DNA of 8,572 nt from Burkholderiaceae bacterium (GTDB lineage Bacteria > Pseudomonadota > Gammaproteobacteria > Burkholderiales > Burkholderiaceae_C). The translations under genes were made by a program, and so were the position numbers. A model generated the notes under the pieces. The model did not search any database. It had not been told where the DNA came from and saw nothing but the letters and a program-made list of their open reading frames with translations. The DNA lies in contig JALRFN010000277.1 of NCBI GenBank assembly GCA_023268425.1, positions 1 through 8,572 of the forward strand, given 5' to 3'. Positions 5,967 to 8,572 of the stretch are shown piece by piece. The first letter of the stretch is position 1; every line of letters begins with the position of its first letter.

Positions 5967-6581
5967 ATGCAACGACGCCAATTCAACCAAGCCCTCGTTT
6001 TGACCAGCGCGCTGAGCGCGTTGCCGCTGCGCGCTGAAGAATACGAAGCAGGACGCCACTACCGCGCACTGCCCAAGCCCTTGCCCACCAGCGTGCAGGC
6101 TGGTCAAGTGGAAGTCTTGGAGTTTTTCGCCTACTCCTGCATCCATTGCTTTCACTTTGAGCAACCCTTGGAAGCTTGGATCGCCAAGCAAAAGCCCAAT
6201 GTCGTGGTCAAGCGCGTGCCGGTGCTGTTCTCCCCCCAATTCACGCCCATGGCCAAGCTGTACTACACGCTGGAAGCCCTGAACTGGTTGGGGCGTTTGC
6301 ATGGGCGTGTGTTCAGCGCCATCCATGTCGACAAGCAACGCCTGTTCGACGACCAAGCCATCTTCGATTGGATGAAACAACAGCAAGTCGACATGGCGGC
6401 CTTTGACAAGATGTACAAGTCCTTTGGTGTCGCGGGCAAGGTCAAACGCGGTGCGCAGCTGAGCGCGGCTTTTGAGGTGGAAGGCACCCCGGCACTGGGC
6501 ATCCAAGGGCGCTACACGGTCCCCGGCCAAGGCGACAAGACGCTGGCCATTGCCGACCAACTGATCGCCAAGCTGGGCTGA
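5967..6581 (+). CDS. dsbA: Thiol:disulfide interchange protein, DsbA type
   Basis: Periplasmic oxidase that introduces disulfide bonds into exported proteins and is re-oxidised by DsbB. The 204-residue protein has an N-terminal signal (about 1-23), then the thioredoxin-like fold with EVLEFFAYSCIHCFHFEQPL; the active site is C58-I-H-C61. The helical insert lies in the middle, and the cis-proline loop is EGTPALGIQG (T174-P175). E. coli DsbA has CPHC, so the isoleucine in the dipeptide is a difference that could change redox potential. The signal begins MQRRQFNQAL, with an RRxF pattern reminiscent of Tat signals although the hydrophobic stretch is short. The gap to the SPOR gene is 72 bases, with no clear promoter or ribosome site. 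lptA, whose pathway partner LptD needs disulfide bonds in E. coli, is the next gene. Confidence 0.9.
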   Translation: MQRRQFNQALVLTSALSALPLRAEEYEAGRHYRALPKPLPTSVQAGQVEVLEFFAYSCIHCFHFEQPLEAWIAKQKPNVVVKRVPVLFSPQFTPMAKLYYTLEALNWLGRLHGRVFSAIHVDKQRLFDDQAIFDWMKQQQVDMAAFDKMYKSFGVAGKVKRGAQLSAAFEVEGTPALGIQGRYTVPGQGDKTLAIADQLIAKLG

Positions 6582-6663
6582 TCGCGCAGCGCGCAGACCC
6601 ACGTTGGACCGCCCTGCTTGGCCGTGAAGCCGCTGGGCGCAGTGGGCTGGCCGTGGCTCAGGC

Positions 6664-6669
6664 TACAAT
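6664..6669 (+). promoter_or_regulatory. Candidate -10 element for lptA-lptB-rpoN
   Basis: TACAAT lies 25 bases before the preferred lptA ATG and predicts a transcript start near 6676. This supports starting lptA at 6695 rather than at the in-frame GTG 6653 or ATG 6668, which would lie in or before the promoter. No good -35 is visible 16-18 bases upstream. The rest of the 113-base dsbA-lptA gap shows nothing else recognisable. Confidence 0.45.
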
Positions 6670-6694
6670 GAAATGCAATTTTCGTGCCTTTGCC

Positions 6695-7234
6695 ATGTTG
6701 AACCGTTTTGTCTTCTTTTTTGCCAGCCTTGTCGCGGTTTGCCTCGGCTCACTGAGCTGGGCTGCCGACCCCGATCGCGAGCAGCCCACCGAGGTGACTG
6801 CAGACGCCTTGCACTATGAGGATAAAAAGCGGCTGAGCGTGTTCACCGGCCATGTGATCTTGACGCGTGGCAGCCTGAAAATCACTGGCGAGCGCCTGGA
6901 ACTGCAAGAAAACGAAGTCGGCGACCAAACCGGGACGGCCACCGGCCAACTGGCGTACTTCGAACGCACGCGGGCACAAGCGCCCAACGAACTGATCCAG
7001 GGCCAAGCCCAGCGCATCGTTTACGACAGCAAATCCAACACCCTCAAGCTGCGCGGCCAAGGCCAATTGCGCCGCATGCGCGACGGCAAACTCAGCGACG
7101 AGGTGCGCGGGGAGGCCATCGACTACTTCGATGACACAGGCGTGTTCACCGCGCAAGGGCAGGCCTCCACCCAAGGCAAACCAGGGCGGGTGCACATCAT
7201 CATCGGCCCCAAACCGCCAGCGCAAGGGCAATAA
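6695..7234 (+). CDS. lptA: Lipopolysaccharide transport periplasmic protein LptA
   Basis: LptA polymerises into the periplasmic bridge that carries lipopolysaccharide from the inner-membrane LptBFGC complex to LptD/E in the outer membrane. The 179-residue product starts with a clear Sec signal (MLNRFVFFFASLVAVCLGSLSWA, cleavage after residue 23). The OstA/LptA beta-jellyroll follows: QPTEVTADALHYEDKKRLSVFTGHV at about 30-54, LKITGERLEL at 61-70, and the closing VRGEAIDYFDDTGVFTAQG at about 138-155. The tail GPKPPAQGQ is short and unstructured. The start at 6695 was chosen because the signal peptide begins there and a TACAAT element lies just upstream; there is no Shine-Dalgarno sequence. lptB follows after 3 bases. 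The usual upstream partner lptC is absent; dsbA is there instead. Confidence 0.9.
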   Translation: MLNRFVFFFASLVAVCLGSLSWAADPDREQPTEVTADALHYEDKKRLSVFTGHVILTRGSLKITGERLELQENEVGDQTGTATGQLAYFERTRAQAPNELIQGQAQRIVYDSKSNTLKLRGQGQLRRMRDGKLSDEVRGEAIDYFDDTGVFTAQGQASTQGKPGRVHIIIGPKPPAQGQ

Positions 7235-7237
7235 GCG

Positions 7238-8008
7238 ATGGCTGCATCGCCCACCCCTGACGCCGCTGCTAGCGGCTTGGTCGTCAACCATTTGCAAAAG
7301 CGCTATGGGGCCAGACAAGTGGTGCACGACGTCAGTCTGCGCGTGCGCCAAGGCCAAATCGTGGGCCTGCTCGGCCCCAACGGTGCGGGCAAGACCACTT
7401 CGTTTTACATGATCGTTGGCTTGGTGCGCGCCGATGGGGGCAGCATCAGCCTGGATGGTCAGCGCATCGAGCGCCAAGCCATGCACCGCCGCGCCCGCAT
7501 GGGCCTGGGTTACCTCCCGCAGGAAGCCTCCATTTTTCGCAAACTGACGGTCGAACAAAACGTGCGCGCCATTCTGGAGTTGCACACCGACGCCCAAGGC
7601 CGTGCGCTGTCTCGGCACGCCATTGACGAACGCTTAGACGCCTTGCTCAATGACCTGCGGGTCGAACACCTGCGCGATGCCCCTGCTCCTGCCCTTTCGG
7701 GCGGCGAGCGTCGCCGAGTAGAAATTGCCCGCGCACTGGCCACCGACCCGCGCTTCATTTTGCTCGACGAGCCCTTCGCGGGCATCGACCCCATCGCGGT
7801 GATCGAAATCCAACGCATCATTCAGTTTTTGAAGTCGCGGGGCATTGGGGTCTTGATCACCGACCACAACGTGCGCGAGACGCTGGGCATTTGCGATCAG
7901 GCCTACATCATCAGCGACGGGCGCGTCTTGGCCCAGGGCACCGCCGCTGAGATCGTTGACAACCCAGACGTGCGCCGGGTTTACCTCGGCGAACACTTCC
8001 GCATGTGA
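7238..8008 (+). CDS. lptB: Lipopolysaccharide export ABC transporter ATP-binding protein LptB
   Basis: Cytoplasmic ATPase that powers extraction of lipopolysaccharide from the inner membrane with LptF, LptG and LptC. The 256-residue protein carries every ABC element: Walker A GPNGAGKTT (46-54), Q-loop YLPQEASIF (Q95), signature LSGGE (153-157), Walker B FILLDEP (173-179), D-loop AGIDP and H-loop H210. YLPQEASIFRKLTVEQN and DEPFAGIDPIAV are typical of LptB rather than of branched amino acid transporters. Length is slightly above the E. coli protein because of about 10 extra residues before the first strand. It starts 3 bases after lptA, so the two are almost certainly translated from one message, and rpoN follows after 10 bases. 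Confidence 0.95.
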   Translation: MAASPTPDAAASGLVVNHLQKRYGARQVVHDVSLRVRQGQIVGLLGPNGAGKTTSFYMIVGLVRADGGSISLDGQRIERQAMHRRARMGLGYLPQEASIFRKLTVEQNVRAILELHTDAQGRALSRHAIDERLDALLNDLRVEHLRDAPAPALSGGERRRVEIARALATDPRFILLDEPFAGIDPIAVIEIQRIIQFLKSRGIGVLITDHNVRETLGICDQAYIISDGRVLAQGTAAEIVDNPDVRRVYLGEHFRM

Positions 8009-8018
8009 GGCGCTGACG

Positions 8019-8572
8019 ATGGCCATGGGCATGAAACCCAGTCTGTCGTTGCGCATGTCGCAGCAACTGACGCTGACGCCACAGCTGCAACAGTCGATTC
8101 GCCTGCTGCAGTTGTCGACCCTGGAGATGGACCAGGAGATCGACCAAGCGCTGGAAGACAACCCCTTTTTGGAGCGCGAAGACGAACCCACTGCCGAGGC
8201 CGAAGCCTTTGGTCTGGCACAAGCCGACCAAGCCGTCAGTGAAGGCGACCGCATCACCGAACTGAACCAAAGCGCTGAGGCACCCGCAATCAGCAGCAAC
8301 GCCTCAGTCGACAGCCCCAGCGAGGCCACTTCAACAGAGAGCAGCAGCGAAGACAGCGGCAACGCCGACGACACCTCCTGGGAAGGCGATGGCACCACAG
8401 AGGTGGCCACGCAAGACAGCGAGTGGGGCGACGACGCACCAGCCTCACGCAAAAACAACGACGACGACACCGCCAGCGCGATTGACCTGGCCAGCAGCCA
8501 CATCAGTTTGGTTGACCACTTGAGCGAACAAGCCTTGGGCCTGCGGCTGAGTCCCGTGGTGCGCGAGGCCTT
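8019..8572 (+). CDS. rpoN: RNA polymerase sigma-54 factor, 5' part
   Basis: Sigma-54 directs RNA polymerase to -24/-12 promoters that need enhancer-binding ATPases, for example for nitrogen assimilation. Only the first 184 residues lie in the window. Region I (about 5-50) is the Gln/Leu-rich activator-responsive segment, with SLRMSQQLTLTPQLQQSIRLLQLSTLEM followed by ALEDNPFLE. Region II is a long acidic, Ser-rich stretch (about 52-158). The core-binding domain begins at HISLVDHLSEQALGLRLSP (161-179). The start at ATG 8019 is supported by GAGG at 8007-8010 with an 8-base spacer; another in-frame ATG at 8025 is possible. The position right behind lptB is the conserved one in many proteobacteria. 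The DNA-binding domain and RpoN box lie beyond the right edge. Confidence 0.95.
   Translation, partial: MAMGMKPSLSLRMSQQLTLTPQLQQSIRLLQLSTLEMDQEIDQALEDNPFLEREDEPTAEAEAFGLAQADQAVSEGDRITELNQSAEAPAISSNASVDSPSEATSTESSSEDSGNADDTSWEGDGTTEVATQDSEWGDDAPASRKNNDDDTASAIDLASSHISLVDHLSEQALGLRLSPVVREA

Noticed and set aside
6584..6594. GCGC-AGC-GCGC hairpin just after the dsbA stop as a terminator
   Set aside because: The stem is only four bases and no T-tract follows.
6749..8503. Two 289-codon reverse-strand frames opposite lptA, lptB and rpoN
   Set aside because: They are opposite well-identified genes and show no recognisable domain.
1..8572. CRISPR arrays, tRNA or rRNA genes, phage, toxin-antitoxin or defence genes
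   Set aside because: No regularly spaced repeats, cloverleaf sequences or recognisable proteins of these kinds were seen on either strand.

Overview
The window looks like a betaproteobacterial chromosome of the Burkholderiales, most likely Comamonadaceae. The evidence is the protein character of SSB, ArgRS, DsbA and RpoN, the high GC content, and AT-rich promoter elements of the TACAAT/TAAAAT type close to start codons. This placement is an inference; there is no rRNA or other decisive taxonomic marker. All identifications come from reading motifs, without database searches.

Left end (1-1276): a truncated ClC chloride/proton transporter gene reads leftward and stops being ClC-like near position 138, in the middle of a conserved segment. 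The remaining bases to the left edge are much lower in GC (about 46% against about 69% in the adjoining 100 bases, counted by hand). In a different reverse frame they encode a recognisable piece of a DUF3604-family protein. This is a chimeric junction, either an assembly join or a real recombination breakpoint. A divergent intergenic region then leads into ssb.

Middle (1277-3470): ssb ends at a strong intrinsic terminator whose 3' arm and T-tract are repeated in tandem. Convergent to it is an ArgO/LysE-type basic amino acid exporter, divergently paired with an ArgP-type LysR regulator. Their 97-base intergenic region holds two promoter-like elements that overlap almost completely in opposite orientation, plus an inverted repeat that is a good candidate operator.

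Right (3484-8572): argS (arginyl-tRNA synthetase), an FtsN-like SPOR-domain membrane protein and a DsbA-type thiol oxidase lie in one direction. They are followed by lptA and lptB of the lipopolysaccharide transport machine and the 5' part of rpoN (sigma-54), which runs off the edge. The lptA-lptB-rpoN order is the classic one, but no lptC precedes lptA; dsbA is there instead.

Functionally the window contains an arginine-related group (exporter, basic amino acid sensor, ArgRS) next to an envelope group (SPOR protein, DsbA, LptA, LptB). I see no phage, transposase, CRISPR, tRNA or rRNA, and no convincing previously undescribed system. The points most worth checking are the chimeric left junction and the compact argO/argP control region.
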